From Curtobacterium sp. VKM Ac-2865 (GTDB lineage: Bacteria; Actinomycetota; Actinomycetes; Actinomycetales; Microbacteriaceae): a DNA stretch of 64,000 nucleotides. Below, one piece after another: positions 32,502 through 40,105 of this stretch (within the stretch, counting starts at the first letter, position 1; every line of letters starts with the position of its first letter). A program made the position numbers and the translations under genes. The DNA is taken from positions 558,001 through 622,000 of the forward strand of contig NZ_JADKRZ010000001.1 in NCBI RefSeq assembly GCF_015350905.1, written 5' to 3'. Under the pieces are notes generated by a model that saw nothing but the letters and a program-made list of their open reading frames with translations, was not told the DNA's origin and did not search any database.

Positions 32502-33322
32502 CAGTGCACCACCTGGTAGCTCTCGATGAGCGACTTGATGATCAGTCCCCACCCGTCGACGAGCACGAACAGCAGCACCTTGAACGGCAGCGAGATCATC
32601 ACCGGCGGGAGCATCATCATGCCCATCGACATCAGGGCAGCGGAGACGACGAGGTCGATCACGAGGAACGGGATGAAGATGACGAACCCGATGATGAACG
32701 CGCTGCGGAGCTCGGAGATGATGAACGCGGGGATGACGGTGGTCATCGGCACGTCGGCGAGCGTCTTCGGGTTCTCCAGGCCGGCGGCGCGGGTGATGAG
32801 CGCCACGTCCTCCTCACGCGTCTGGTGCAGCATGAAGGTGCGGAGCGGCTTGGTGCCGATGTCGACGGCCTGCTGGAAGTCGAGGTGTCCGGCGAGGTAG
32901 GGCTGCAGGGCGTCGTCGTTGATGTGCCCGATGACCGGGGCCATCACGAACAGCGACAGGAACAGGGCCAGGCCGGCGATGACCTGGTTCGGCGGGATCG
33001 ACTGCAGGCCGAGCGCGTTCCTGGTCATCGCGAGGACGACGAAGATCTTCGTGAACGACGTCATCATCAGCATGAGCGCCGGGGCGACGCTGAGCAGCGT
33101 GATGCCGATCAGCGTCACGACGGCGGACGAGGGCGCCCCGTCCGGGCCGTTCACGTTCACCGAGAAGCCGCCGCCGGTCGGGGCGGTGGGCGTCGCGGGG
33201 GCGGTCGGCTCGACGACGCCGGCCGCGTGGGCGCCGGTCGCGGTGAGCATCAGGAACCCGGCCACCACCGCCACGCCGAGGATCGCGAGCAGGACGAGCC
33301 TGGCACCGCGCGCCGCGGTCAC
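32501..33322 (-). CDS. fliP: Flagellar export protein FliP
   Basis: Export gate core subunit, 273 aa. A cleavable-looking N-terminal signal (LVLLAILGVAVVAGFLMLTATGAHA) is followed by a Pro/Thr-rich segment, then TLLSVAPALMLMMTSFTKIFVVLAMTRNALGLQSIPPNQV, the FliP signature area (MMTSFTKI, LGLQSIPPNQ). Later conserved pieces are AFIISELRSAFIIGFVIFIPFLVIDLVVSA and MGMMMLPPVMISLPFKVLLFVLVDGW. GTG 33322 overlaps the fliO stop (GTGA). Complete. Confidence 0.96.
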   Translation of the reverse strand: MTAARGARLVLLAILGVAVVAGFLMLTATGAHAAGVVEPTAPATPTAPTGGGFSVNVNGPDGAPSSAVVTLIGITLLSVAPALMLMMTSFTKIFVVLAMTRNALGLQSIPPNQVIAGLALFLSLFVMAPVIGHINDDALQPYLAGHLDFQQAVDIGTKPLRTFMLHQTREEDVALITRAAGLENPKTLADVPMTTVIPAFIISELRSAFIIGFVIFIPFLVIDLVVSAALMSMGMMMLPPVMISLPFKVLLFVLVDGWGLIIKSLIESYQVVH

Positions 33323-33909
33323 CCGGCCCGCCGGGAGCGCAGCGCGGCGGCGGCCTGCCGCCAGGTGTCGGCGGACAGGAGCGAGCCCTGCAGCTGCGCG
33401 GACGTGGGGACGACGGTGCGCTGGGGGCGGCGGTCGCGGTTGCGCGGACGCATCGGGAGCGGCTCGGCGACGGCGGGGACCGGGGCCACGGCCTGGAGGC
33501 TCGGCACGGCTCCGTCCTGCAGCGCGAGTTCCTGACGGAACGCCTCCGCCGACGCGGTCGGGGTCGGGGTCGGGGTCTGGGTCTGGGTCTGGGTCGCGCG
33601 GACGGGCAGCTGGACCGGCCCGGTCACGATGGTGAGCTCGGGCGCGGGGGCCTCGCCGCTCGTGAGCAGGCTCACGCCGTGCTCGGTGACGCCGAGGACG
33701 AGGCGCTCGCCCTCCACGTCGACGACGACCACGCTGGCCTTGCCGCCGATGCCGGTGCGGCCGACGACCTCGATCGCGGCGGACCGACGACCCCTGGCCT
33801 TCGCCCGACCGAACTGCCCCTTCGCCATGCGGCGGTGCAGCACCCACATCAGGGCGAGCACGACGCCGAGCGAGAGCGCGACGCGGAGGGTGATGACGAG
33901 GGTGTCCAC
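33319..33909 (-). CDS. fliO: FliO-like flagellar assembly protein
   Basis: Bitopic membrane protein that helps assemble FliP, 196 aa. One N-terminal span (LVITLRVALSLGVVLALMWVL), then a small beta-rich cytosolic domain (IEVVGRTGIGGKASVVVVDVEGERLVLGVTEHGVSLL) that is the FliO hallmark. The remaining 100 residues are a low-complexity tail with a QTQTQTPTPTPT run encoded by a hexanucleotide repeat. Weakly conserved as expected for FliO; position between fliN and fliP supports the call. 5-base gap to fliN. Confidence 0.9.
   Translation of the reverse strand: MDTLVITLRVALSLGVVLALMWVLHRRMAKGQFGRAKARGRRSAAIEVVGRTGIGGKASVVVVDVEGERLVLGVTEHGVSLLTSGEAPAPELTIVTGPVQLPVRATQTQTQTPTPTPTASAEAFRQELALQDGAVPSLQAVAPVPAVAEPLPMRPRNRDRRPQRTVVPTSAQLQGSLLSADTWRQAAAALRSRRAG
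33557..33592. repeat. Six tandem 6-base units inside fliO
   Basis: Three GTCGGG units then three GTCTGG units (plus strand), i.e. two blocks of a hexanucleotide microsatellite. They encode the Gln-Thr/Pro-Thr run in the FliO tail. Changes in copy number would keep the reading frame. Confidence 0.9.
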
Positions 33910-33914
33910 GCGGG

Positions 33915-34628
33915 TCAGACCGTCTCGGCGACGTCGAGGATCTTGGTGATGCGGACGGCGTAGTCCTGGTCGACGACGACGACCTCGCCGTGCGCGATGA
34001 GCCGGCCGTTCAGCAGCACGTCGGCGGGCGCACCGGCGGAGCGGTCGAGCTCGACGACGGCGCCGGGCTCCATGCCGAGCACGTCGCGGACGGACATCCG
34101 GGTGCGCCCGATCTCGACCGTCAGGGTCATCTCGACGTTGTTGATGCGGCCGAGGTTGCCCGCGGGGATGCCGAGCGCCGGCGCCGGGGTGGTCGCACCG
34201 ACGACACCGTTCTCGCGGATGCGCACGGCGAACCAGCCACCGGGCACCCCGCCGGCGGTCAGCTCGAACACGATGGTGTCGGGGTCGGCGAAGAGCGACG
34301 CGGCCGACTCGCGGCGGGCCTCGCCGAGGACGCCCACGCCGAGGACCGACGCCGCGGCCTCGAGCGACGGACGGAGCACGTCGGTGACGTCGACCAGCCC
34401 GTGGTCGGTGCCGCCCGCCGCGGTGATCCCGGCGAGGTCGGTGAGGACCAGCGCGAGGTCCGCGGAGAGACTGCCGACGAACGAGGCGACCACGCCGTCG
34501 ACCGCGGCCTGCATGCCGGCTGGGGTCGAGCCTCCCGGCAGGACCGACGCGTGCAGCGGGACCGTCGTCGGGAGCTGCCCGACGAGTGCCTCGGCGGCGC
34601 CGGTGTGGAGGGTGGTGGTGGCGCTCAT
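33915..34628 (-). CDS. fliN: Flagellar switch protein FliN
   Basis: C-ring component, 237 aa. The C-terminal 85 residues are the SpoA/FliN domain: INNVEMTLTVEIGRTRMSVRDVLGMEPGAVVELDRSAGAPADVLLNGRLIAHGEVVVVDQDYAVRITKIL contains the expected VEMTLTVEIGRT, GAVVELD and GRLIAHGEVVVVD motifs. The N-terminal 150 residues resemble a CheC/FliY-type extension (DALALVLTDLAG-like LALVLTDLAG, LRPSLEAAASVLG) rather than a bare FliN, so it is a FliY-like long FliN; the CXP phosphatase residues are not evident. ATG 34628 overlaps the fliM stop by 4 bases. Confidence 0.93.
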   Translation of the reverse strand: MSATTTLHTGAAEALVGQLPTTVPLHASVLPGGSTPAGMQAAVDGVVASFVGSLSADLALVLTDLAGITAAGGTDHGLVDVTDVLRPSLEAAASVLGVGVLGEARRESAASLFADPDTIVFELTAGGVPGGWFAVRIRENGVVGATTPAPALGIPAGNLGRINNVEMTLTVEIGRTRMSVRDVLGMEPGAVVELDRSAGAPADVLLNGRLIAHGEVVVVDQDYAVRITKILDVAETV

Positions 34629-35503
34629 GCGGGCTGCTCCGATGTGGTGGTGACGACGATGCCGGCGAGGCGCGATCCGTTCGCGCCGACGGCGGCGGTG
34701 CCGACGGGCTCGCCGTCGACCGCGATGGTGAGGGGGCGGTGCTGCGGGTGCGGCAGCGGCAGGACGTCGCCGACGGCGAGCCGCAGCACCTGCGACGGCA
34801 GCACGGTGGCCGGCGCGAAGCGCAGGGCGACGCCGACGGGGACGCCGGCGAGCTGCACGTCGAGGAGCGCTCGGGCGTCGGCGGGCGTCACGGTCGCCGC
34901 GGCCTCGCCGAGCTGCGGCAGGACGGCCTCGGCGGGCAGGGCCAGCGTGCCCGGGGCGACGCGCTCCCCCACGCGGATCTCGAACGAGGCGACGATCATC
35001 AGGTCGCCCTTCTGCGCGGCCTGGGCGAACTGGCTGTTGTACTGGAACCCGCTGACGCCGACGTCGTGCGCGAGCAGGCCGCCGAACGAGTAGCGGAGGT
35101 CGTCGAGGGCGTCCTCGACGAGCTTGCGCACCAGGGCCTGCTCGATGGGCGTGAAGGTGCGGTCGGGCGTCGGCAGCGGTCGCGAGGCGCCGAGCGCGTG
35201 CGACACCCAGGTCAGGGCGGCGTCGAGCGGGACCTGCAGCACGCCCTTCGGCGCGGTGTCGACGATCGGCAGCAGCGCCATGCCGGTCAGGGCGGGCAGG
35301 GACGCGGCGTACTCGTCGTACGTCATCATCTGGACCTGCTCGCACGTGACCTGGCTCACGACGCGGACCTTCGCGGTCAGCTGCGTCCCCCACTGCCGGG
35401 CGAACGTCTCGAAGGCGAGCTCGAGGACCCGGGCGTGCTCGCGGGCGAGCGTCGAGGGGCGCGCGAAGTCGTACACCTCGGGCGCGGGCAGGGTCTCGGT
35501 CAC
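34625..35503 (-). CDS. fliM: Flagellar switch protein FliM
   Basis: Middle C-ring protein, 292 aa. It starts directly with VYDFARPSTLAREHARVLELAFETFARQW, the segment that in other FliM proteins follows a CheY-binding N-terminal peptide. That LSQxEIDALL-type peptide is absent. The middle CheC-like domain carries YDEYAASLP, GMALLPIVD, FTPIEQALVRKLVEDALDDL, and the C-terminal SpoA domain LLDVQLAGVPVGVAL and LAVGDVLPL. GTG 35503 is preceded 8 bases upstream by a sigma28-type -10 (GCCGATAG), so the message may be leaderless and no longer N-terminus is likely. Overlaps fliN. Confidence 0.93.
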   Translation of the reverse strand: MTETLPAPEVYDFARPSTLAREHARVLELAFETFARQWGTQLTAKVRVVSQVTCEQVQMMTYDEYAASLPALTGMALLPIVDTAPKGVLQVPLDAALTWVSHALGASRPLPTPDRTFTPIEQALVRKLVEDALDDLRYSFGGLLAHDVGVSGFQYNSQFAQAAQKGDLMIVASFEIRVGERVAPGTLALPAEAVLPQLGEAAATVTPADARALLDVQLAGVPVGVALRFAPATVLPSQVLRLAVGDVLPLPHPQHRPLTIAVDGEPVGTAAVGANGSRLAGIVVTTTSEQPA

Positions 35504-35511
35504 GGAGGCGT

Positions 35512-35539
35512 CTATCGGCCGCCTGAGTGTCCTCCGTCA
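35512..35539 (-). promoter_or_regulatory. Sigma28-type promoter before fliM
   Basis: Minus strand: TGAC, 16 bases, GCCGATAG. The -10 element is one base from the FliA/SigD/WhiG consensus GCCGATAA. The same extended word, CACTRACGG ... GCGGCCGATAG, precedes flbD. It would start transcription of fliM and the export genes apart from flbD-motAB. Confidence 0.7.
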
Positions 35540-35570
35540 GTGCTGTACCCCGTAGTGGGGCGGTGGGTGC

Positions 35571-36620
35571 TCAGTGCCCGGCATCGCTCCCGGTGCCGCC
35601 GTGGCCGTCGCCGTGCGTGTCGGCCGCGGCGGTGTCCTTGGTCGTCGTCGGCTTCTCGGTCGTCGTCGTCGCGGCAGTGCCACCGGTGCCTCCGGTCCCG
35701 CGGGCGTGGTCCTGCGCCGCGGCCAGTGCCGGCATCAGCGCGCTGACGTCCTGGTCCTGGTTCGACAGCACCACGATGTCGACCCGGCGGTTCAGGGCGA
35801 GGTCGGCGTCGGTCTCCCCCTTCGCCAGGGGACGGCTCGACCCGAAGCCGACGCTCTGCACGTGGTCGCCCGGCATGCCGCCGCGCTCGACGAGGTCCCG
35901 CAGCACCCCGGTCGCCCGGGCGGAGCTCAGCTCCCAGTTCGTGGCGTACGGCGCGGTCGAGTTCCGCTGGTCGGCGTGACCCTCGATGCTGACGTCGTGC
36001 CCGGCGGTCTTCAGCACCGGGGCGATGGCGTCCATGATCGTCTTCGCCTGGCCGGAGAGGTCCGCGCTGTTCGTGCCGAAGTACGTCTCGCTGCCGACCA
36101 GGCGGACGATGAGCCCGCGGGCGTCGACGGTGAACGTGACGTTGGCGGTCTGGCCGGCCTTCTGCAGGTTGCCCGTGATCGCCTGCTGGATGGCCTTCAG
36201 GTCGTCGAGCTCCTGCTCCGCCGCGGCCAGGTCCTTCTTCGTGGCGGTGACCGGCACGACGGTCGACGCCGGGTCGACGTTCGTGTCCTTCGCGCCGGAC
36301 GCTGCCGTGGAGTGGTCCGCCTGGGCCTTGTCGGTGGAGTAGCCGGAGCCGTCCTCGACCTGGTCCTTCGTCACGACGGTGCCGCTCGCGGTGTCGACCT
36401 TCTGCGACTTCACCTCGCCGAAGCCCGTCGCCAGGGAGTTCTTCAGCGCGATGTACTTCTCCTGGTCGACCGTCGACATCGCGAACAGCACCAGGAACAT
36501 GCACATCAGCACGGTGATCATGTCCATGTAGGACGCCATCCACCGCTCGTCGGGGTGCTCGGCGTCGTCGTGACCGCCCTTCTTCCGACCGCGGCCGCGG
36601 CCTCGGGGGTTCGCGCTCAT
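35571..36620 (-). CDS. motB: Flagellar motor stator protein MotB
   Basis: Peptidoglycan-anchored stator subunit, 349 aa. Basic N-terminus, one span ASYMDMITVLMCMFLVLFAMS with the proton-carrying aspartate at residue 33, a linker with plug-like helix, and a C-terminal OmpA/MotB domain (SIEGHADQRN, ELSSARATGVLRDLVERG, VGFGSSRPL, NRRVDIVV). The tail after residue 310 is a Thr/Gly/His-rich low-complexity stretch. Gap of 2 bases after motA; the sigma28-type fliM promoter lies in the 67 bases after its stop. Confidence 0.96.
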   Translation of the reverse strand: MSANPRGRGRGRKKGGHDDAEHPDERWMASYMDMITVLMCMFLVLFAMSTVDQEKYIALKNSLATGFGEVKSQKVDTASGTVVTKDQVEDGSGYSTDKAQADHSTAASGAKDTNVDPASTVVPVTATKKDLAAAEQELDDLKAIQQAITGNLQKAGQTANVTFTVDARGLIVRLVGSETYFGTNSADLSGQAKTIMDAIAPVLKTAGHDVSIEGHADQRNSTAPYATNWELSSARATGVLRDLVERGGMPGDHVQSVGFGSSRPLAKGETDADLALNRRVDIVVLSNQDQDVSALMPALAAAQDHARGTGGTGGTAATTTTEKPTTTKDTAAADTHGDGHGGTGSDAGH

Positions 36621-36622
36621 CG

Positions 36623-37441
36623 TCAGGCCGCCAGCTGCTGGTCGTCGGCCGTCGCAGCCGCCTTGCCCTTGCCCTTGCCGCCGGTGTCGTTGCGGGCGGC
36701 GGGCGGGACCATGGCCTTCAGGCGCTCCCCGAGCAGACGCGGCTGGCTGCCTGCCTGCACCGCGAGCAGCCCCTCCATCAGGAGCGTCTGGCGGTCGGAC
36801 TCGAGCTGCGCGAGCTTGCGGAGCTTGCCGCCGATCGGCAGCCACATGAAGTTGGCGGTGAGCAGGCCCCACAGCGTCGCCACGAAGGCGCTCGCGATGA
36901 GGGGGCCCAGCTCGTCCGGCTTGCCGAGGTTCGCGAGCACGTGGGTCAGCGACACGACGGTGCCGATGATGCCGACGGTCGGGGCGAACCCACCGAGGCC
37001 CATGAAGAACGAGCTCGCGCTCCGCATCGGGGCGGCGTTCGACTCGATCTCGTCCTCGAGCAGGATCCGCAGCTCGTCGCCGTCCGTGCCGTCGGCGATG
37101 TTCTGCAGCGCCTTCTTCATGAACGGGTCGTCGTGCTTGTCGGCCTCCTGCTCGAGTGCGAGCAGGCCGTTCGAGCGGGCGACCTCGGCCAGGCCCACGA
37201 CGTCCTCGATGACGGACGCCGGCGGGGTGACCTTGCCGGTGAAGGCCTTGGGCGCGGCCTTGAAGCTCGCGATGGCGTCCTTGAGCGTGGTGCTCGCGAT
37301 CCCGGCGCCGATGGTGGCGCCGAACACGAGCATGATCGGCGCGGGGAGGAACAGCCCGCCGAGCTCGACGTGCTCCATCTCGATCATGCCGAAGAGGGCG
37401 CCGAAGGCGAGGAGGATGCCGACGATCGTCGCGATGTCCAC
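36623..37441 (-). CDS. motA: Flagellar motor stator protein MotA
   Basis: Stator channel subunit, 272 aa, four membrane spans: DIATIVGILLAFGALFGMI, LPAPIMLVFGATIGAGIAS, the GGFAPTVGIIGTVVSLTHVLANL pair carrying conserved prolines, and LIASAFVATLWGLLTANFMWLPI. The cytoplasmic loop (about residues 60-140) carries the charged rotor-contacting residues. GTG 37441 is required to give the family N-terminus directly at the first span and starts 1 base after the flbD stop region. The C-terminal KGKGKAAA tail is Lys/Ala-rich. Confidence 0.95.
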   Translation of the reverse strand: MDIATIVGILLAFGALFGMIEMEHVELGGLFLPAPIMLVFGATIGAGIASTTLKDAIASFKAAPKAFTGKVTPPASVIEDVVGLAEVARSNGLLALEQEADKHDDPFMKKALQNIADGTDGDELRILLEDEIESNAAPMRSASSFFMGLGGFAPTVGIIGTVVSLTHVLANLGKPDELGPLIASAFVATLWGLLTANFMWLPIGGKLRKLAQLESDRQTLLMEGLLAVQAGSQPRLLGERLKAMVPPAARNDTGGKGKGKAAATADDQQLAA

Positions 37442-37442
37442 G

Positions 37443-37745
37443 TCAGCGACCCCCGTCCTGCGTGCGGGCCGCTGCGTGCAGGGCGGGCGCTGCGTGCAGG
37501 GCGGCGACGGGGGCGAGCGTCGGCTGTGGTCCGGTGACGGTGCGCGGCTCGGTGCCGTAGGCCATGGTGACGATGCGGGCGCGGTACGCGGCGATCCGCT
37601 CGATGACCTCGGCCATGGACTCGCGGACGATGTACTTCGCACCGTCGACCATGATGAGGGTCGTGTCCGGCGTCTCCTGGATGCGCTCCACGAGGTCGGG
37701 GTTGACAGCGAAGCCGCTGCCGTTGAGTCGTGTGACGACGATCAT
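37443..37745 (-). CDS. flbD: FlbD-family flagellar protein
   Basis: First gene of the motor operon, 100 aa. The first 60 residues are the FlbD/SwrD family: MIVVTRLNGSGFAVNPDLVE, RIQETPDTTLIMVDGAKYIVRES. SwrD in Bacillus raises swimming torque by favouring stator function, which fits its place before motAB. The C-terminal 35 residues are Ala/His/Pro-rich with an AALHAAPALHAAA repeat, absent from short family members. The leader of about 75 bases holds GGA-rich RNA words and a hairpin (37799-37820). Confidence 0.92.
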   Translation of the reverse strand: MIVVTRLNGSGFAVNPDLVERIQETPDTTLIMVDGAKYIVRESMAEVIERIAAYRARIVTMAYGTEPRTVTGPQPTLAPVAALHAAPALHAAARTQDGGR

Positions 37746-37828
37746 GGGGTCCGTCCCTGGGGTGTCTCACCTGCCGCCGTCCGTGGGGCAGGTCGTCCGA
37801 CCACCCGTCCGTGGGTGGTCACTGCGCC

Positions 37829-37855
37829 CTATCGGCCGCTCGCATGTCCCCGTTA
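37829..37855 (-). promoter_or_regulatory. Sigma28-type promoter before flbD-motAB
   Basis: Minus strand: TAAC, 15 bases, GCCGATAG, the spacing of the FliA/SigD/WhiG consensus (TAAA-N15-GCCGATAA). About 84 bases lie between it and the flbD ATG. A GACCACCC/GGGTGGTC hairpin (37799-37820) follows the expected start point, and GGA words near the Shine-Dalgarno (AGGGACGGACCCC-ATG) are candidate CsrA sites. Confidence 0.7.
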
Positions 37856-37865
37856 GTGACGACAC

Positions 37866-37907
37866 GGACGGGAGGGTCGTGGCGGGGCCGCCACGAGCCT
37901 CCCGTCC
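37866..37907. terminator. Hairpin of the GGAGGC family before aztD/flbD border
   Basis: Arms GGACGGGAGG-g-TCGTGGC and GCCACGA-g-CCTCCCGTCC pair over 17 positions with one G:G mismatch; loop GGGGCC. It lies just after the minus-strand aztD gene, i.e. at the end of the zinc operon. It shares loop and inner arm with the hairpin at 42811-42838. Confidence 0.8.
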
Positions 37908-37913
37908 GGTGGG

Positions 37914-39152
37914 TCAGCTGACGGCGATCTCGTTGGGGACGCCGGGCAGGCGGTCGCTGGATGCGACCACGTCGCCGGAGGCGAGGTCCACCGCGTGCAC
38001 GGTGCGCTCCGCGGGGTCGGTCACGTACGCGATGCCGTCCAGCACCTTCAGCGCCGGGTGGGCGTCCTGCCACTCGGCAGGGCCCTGCCACGCGTCGATG
38101 ACCTCGATGGTGCCGAGGGGCTTCCCGGTCTCCTCGTCGAAGCGGTGCAGGGCGCCGTCGGAGCCGAGGACGAGGGCCTCGTCGTCGAGCCCGCGTGCGA
38201 TGCCCCGGAACGTGAAGCCGACGCCGTCGGGCAGGTCGGCGACGCGGTACTCGTCGCTGGTGGCGTCGATGAGCGCGACCTGGTCGAGCAGGTACCCCTC
38301 GCTGTCCGGGTCGTCGTTGAAGTCACCCAGGGCGATGCTCGACGTGTCGGTGGTGAAGAGGTTGCCCGTGCGGCCGTACGTGGTCGGGGCGTCGATCTTG
38401 GTGAACGTGCCGTCCTGGTACACGAGCGCACCGTCGGTGCAGCCGAAGACGGCGACGTCGCCACGGACCGCCCCCTCGCCGTGCACGTCGGGGCAGACCT
38501 CGGAGCGGGCGGTCTCGGTGCCGTCAGCGTCGAGTGCTCGGACGCCGGAGCGGGACTCCTCGGTGCCGATGGTGGTCAGGAGCGTGCCGTCCTCGAGCTC
38601 GATCGCGACGCCGTGGTGGGCCGCCGCGGACTCGGTCGTGTCGACGTCCGGCAGCTCCCCGTCCGCGACGCTCGCGGCCAGGTCGGCGTGGTCGAAGGAC
38701 GTCACGTCGCCGCTGCCGTCGGCGAACAGCGCGGTGCGGTCGCCGTGCACGACGGCGTGGCCGCCGGTGTCGGCGGGGAACGTGACGTCGGTCAGGGCGG
38801 GCTGACCGGTGGTGCCGGCGGCGGTGTCGAGCACGCGGAAGCCCTCGGGCACGGTGACGAGCACGTGGCGGTCGTCACCGGCGGGGTTGACGCGCGTGAA
38901 GCCGTCGATGGGCTCGTCCCCGACGACGTGCAGGTCCTGGTCGAGGACGAGCAGGCCGCCGTCGTACGTCAGCGTGATGCGGGGGCCGGTGTCGGCGGTC
39001 GTGTCAGCGCCGGTGTCGGCGCCGGTGTCGGCCTTGGCCGGGGCGCTGCCGGTCGCGATGTCGCGCGCGGCGGGGTCGCTGGCACAGCCGGTGAGGAACA
39101 GGGCGGTCGCGCCGAGCAGGACTGCGGGCGCGAGGGTGGTTCGTCTGGTCAT
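37914..39152 (-). CDS. aztD: Zinc metallochaperone AztD, copy 1 (lipoprotein)
   Basis: 412-aa exported lipoprotein that resembles AztD, the periplasmic/extracellular zinc chaperone that hands zinc to AztC. The signal peptide has lipobox FLTGC near residue 22. The mature protein is a run of beta-propeller-like blades (LTYDGGLLVLDQDLHVVGDEPIDGFTRVNPAGDDRHVLVTV; HHGVAIELEDGTLLTTIGTEE; AWQGPAEWQDAHPALKVLDG), and two cysteines (VCPDVHG, VFGCTDG) may form a disulphide. A DTGADTGADTTADTG repeat follows the lipobox. ATG 39152 is chosen because TACAGT sits 7 bases upstream (leaderless) inside a Zur-like box. Last gene of the azt minus-strand group; separate promoter likely. Confidence 0.85.
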   Translation of the reverse strand: MTRRTTLAPAVLLGATALFLTGCASDPAARDIATGSAPAKADTGADTGADTTADTGPRITLTYDGGLLVLDQDLHVVGDEPIDGFTRVNPAGDDRHVLVTVPEGFRVLDTAAGTTGQPALTDVTFPADTGGHAVVHGDRTALFADGSGDVTSFDHADLAASVADGELPDVDTTESAAAHHGVAIELEDGTLLTTIGTEESRSGVRALDADGTETARSEVCPDVHGEGAVRGDVAVFGCTDGALVYQDGTFTKIDAPTTYGRTGNLFTTDTSSIALGDFNDDPDSEGYLLDQVALIDATSDEYRVADLPDGVGFTFRGIARGLDDEALVLGSDGALHRFDEETGKPLGTIEVIDAWQGPAEWQDAHPALKVLDGIAYVTDPAERTVHAVDLASGDVVASSDRLPGVPNEIAVS

Positions 39153-39164
39153 GATCGACACTGT

Positions 39165-39184
39165 ATTGATTCTCATTCTCATTT
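39165..39184 (-). promoter_or_regulatory. Candidate Zur box before aztD copy 1
   Basis: AAATGAGAATGAGAATCAAT (minus strand) matches the GAxAAT-type inverted/direct pattern of Zur sites and overlaps the presumed promoter (TACAGT 39160-39165). It is also one of the few AT-rich spots of the region. It overlaps the aztC stop codon. Confidence 0.65.
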
Positions 39185-40105
39185 GCGAGCCGACAGGCCG
39201 GTGACGATGTCCTCGGTGTTCGAGCGCATCATCTCCAGGTAGGTGGCGGCGCCCTCGCCCGCCTTGGACAGGGACTCGGTGGCGAGGGCGGTGACGTCGA
39301 CGTGGACGTCGGCTTCTTGTGCGAGGACCTCGGCGAGTCGGGCGGGCTGCGAGGCGTCGACGAAGATCGTCGGGACGCCGGCCTCCTCGATCGCGGTGGT
39401 CAGGCCGCGCAGGTCGGCGGCGCTCGGCGAGGCCAGCGTCGTGCCGCTCGGGATCACGGCACCGACGACCCGGAAGCCGAACCGGTCGGCGAGGTACCCG
39501 AAGACGTGGTGGTTCGTGACGAGCGCCCGGCGGTCCTCGGGCAGTGCGGCGAACGCGGCCGTCATGTCGTCATCGAGGGCGTCGAGCTCGTCGCCGTACG
39601 CCCGGAGCCCGGCGTCGAGTGCGGCGTCGTCGATGCCGTCGACCCGATGCAGTTGCGTGCCGAGCGCGTCGACGACGTCCGCCATCCTGGCCGGGTCGGT
39701 CCAGAGGTGCGGGTCGACGCCGTGGTCGTCCTCGGTGGACCACTCGAGCGGTTCGACGGCATCCCCGGCGCTGAACACCGGCACGCCGTCGGCAGCAGCG
39801 GCGGCGACGTGCCGAGCGACGCCCTCCTCGAGGCCGAGGCCGTTCTCCACGACGAGGTCGGCACGTCGGAGCTCAGCGGCCTCGCGGGCGGAGACCTCGA
39901 ACGAGTGCGGGTCGGCACCGGGCGGCATGAGCACCATGACCTCGGCCTGCTCCCCCACGACCTGCTGCACGACGTCGCCGAGGATGTTCGTCGTCACCGC
40001 GACCAGGGGTCGGTCGTCGGCGCTCGGGCCGCTGCACCCCGTGGCCAGGACGGCGAGTGCGAGGGCGGTGCCGACCGACACCGCCGTGGCCACACCGCGC
40101 CTCAT
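39179..40105 (-). CDS. aztC: Zinc ABC transporter substrate-binding protein AztC
   Basis: Cluster A-I metal-binding lipoprotein, 308 aa, delivering Zn2+ to the AztAB transporter. Signal peptide with lipobox LATGC (cysteine 24). Metal ligands visible: His67 in GADPHSFE, His133 in VDPHLW, His199/His200 in TNHHVFGY, and Asp250 in IFVDASQ. The His/Asp-rich loop between the first two histidines is short (EWSTEDDHG), unlike ZnuA but as in AztC. ATG overlaps the stop of aztD copy 2 (ATGA), so both are co-translated. Confidence 0.92.
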   Translation of the reverse strand: MRRGVATAVSVGTALALAVLATGCSGPSADDRPLVAVTTNILGDVVQQVVGEQAEVMVLMPPGADPHSFEVSAREAAELRRADLVVENGLGLEEGVARHVAAAAADGVPVFSAGDAVEPLEWSTEDDHGVDPHLWTDPARMADVVDALGTQLHRVDGIDDAALDAGLRAYGDELDALDDDMTAAFAALPEDRRALVTNHHVFGYLADRFGFRVVGAVIPSGTTLASPSAADLRGLTTAIEEAGVPTIFVDASQPARLAEVLAQEADVHVDVTALATESLSKAGEGAATYLEMMRSNTEDIVTGLSARK

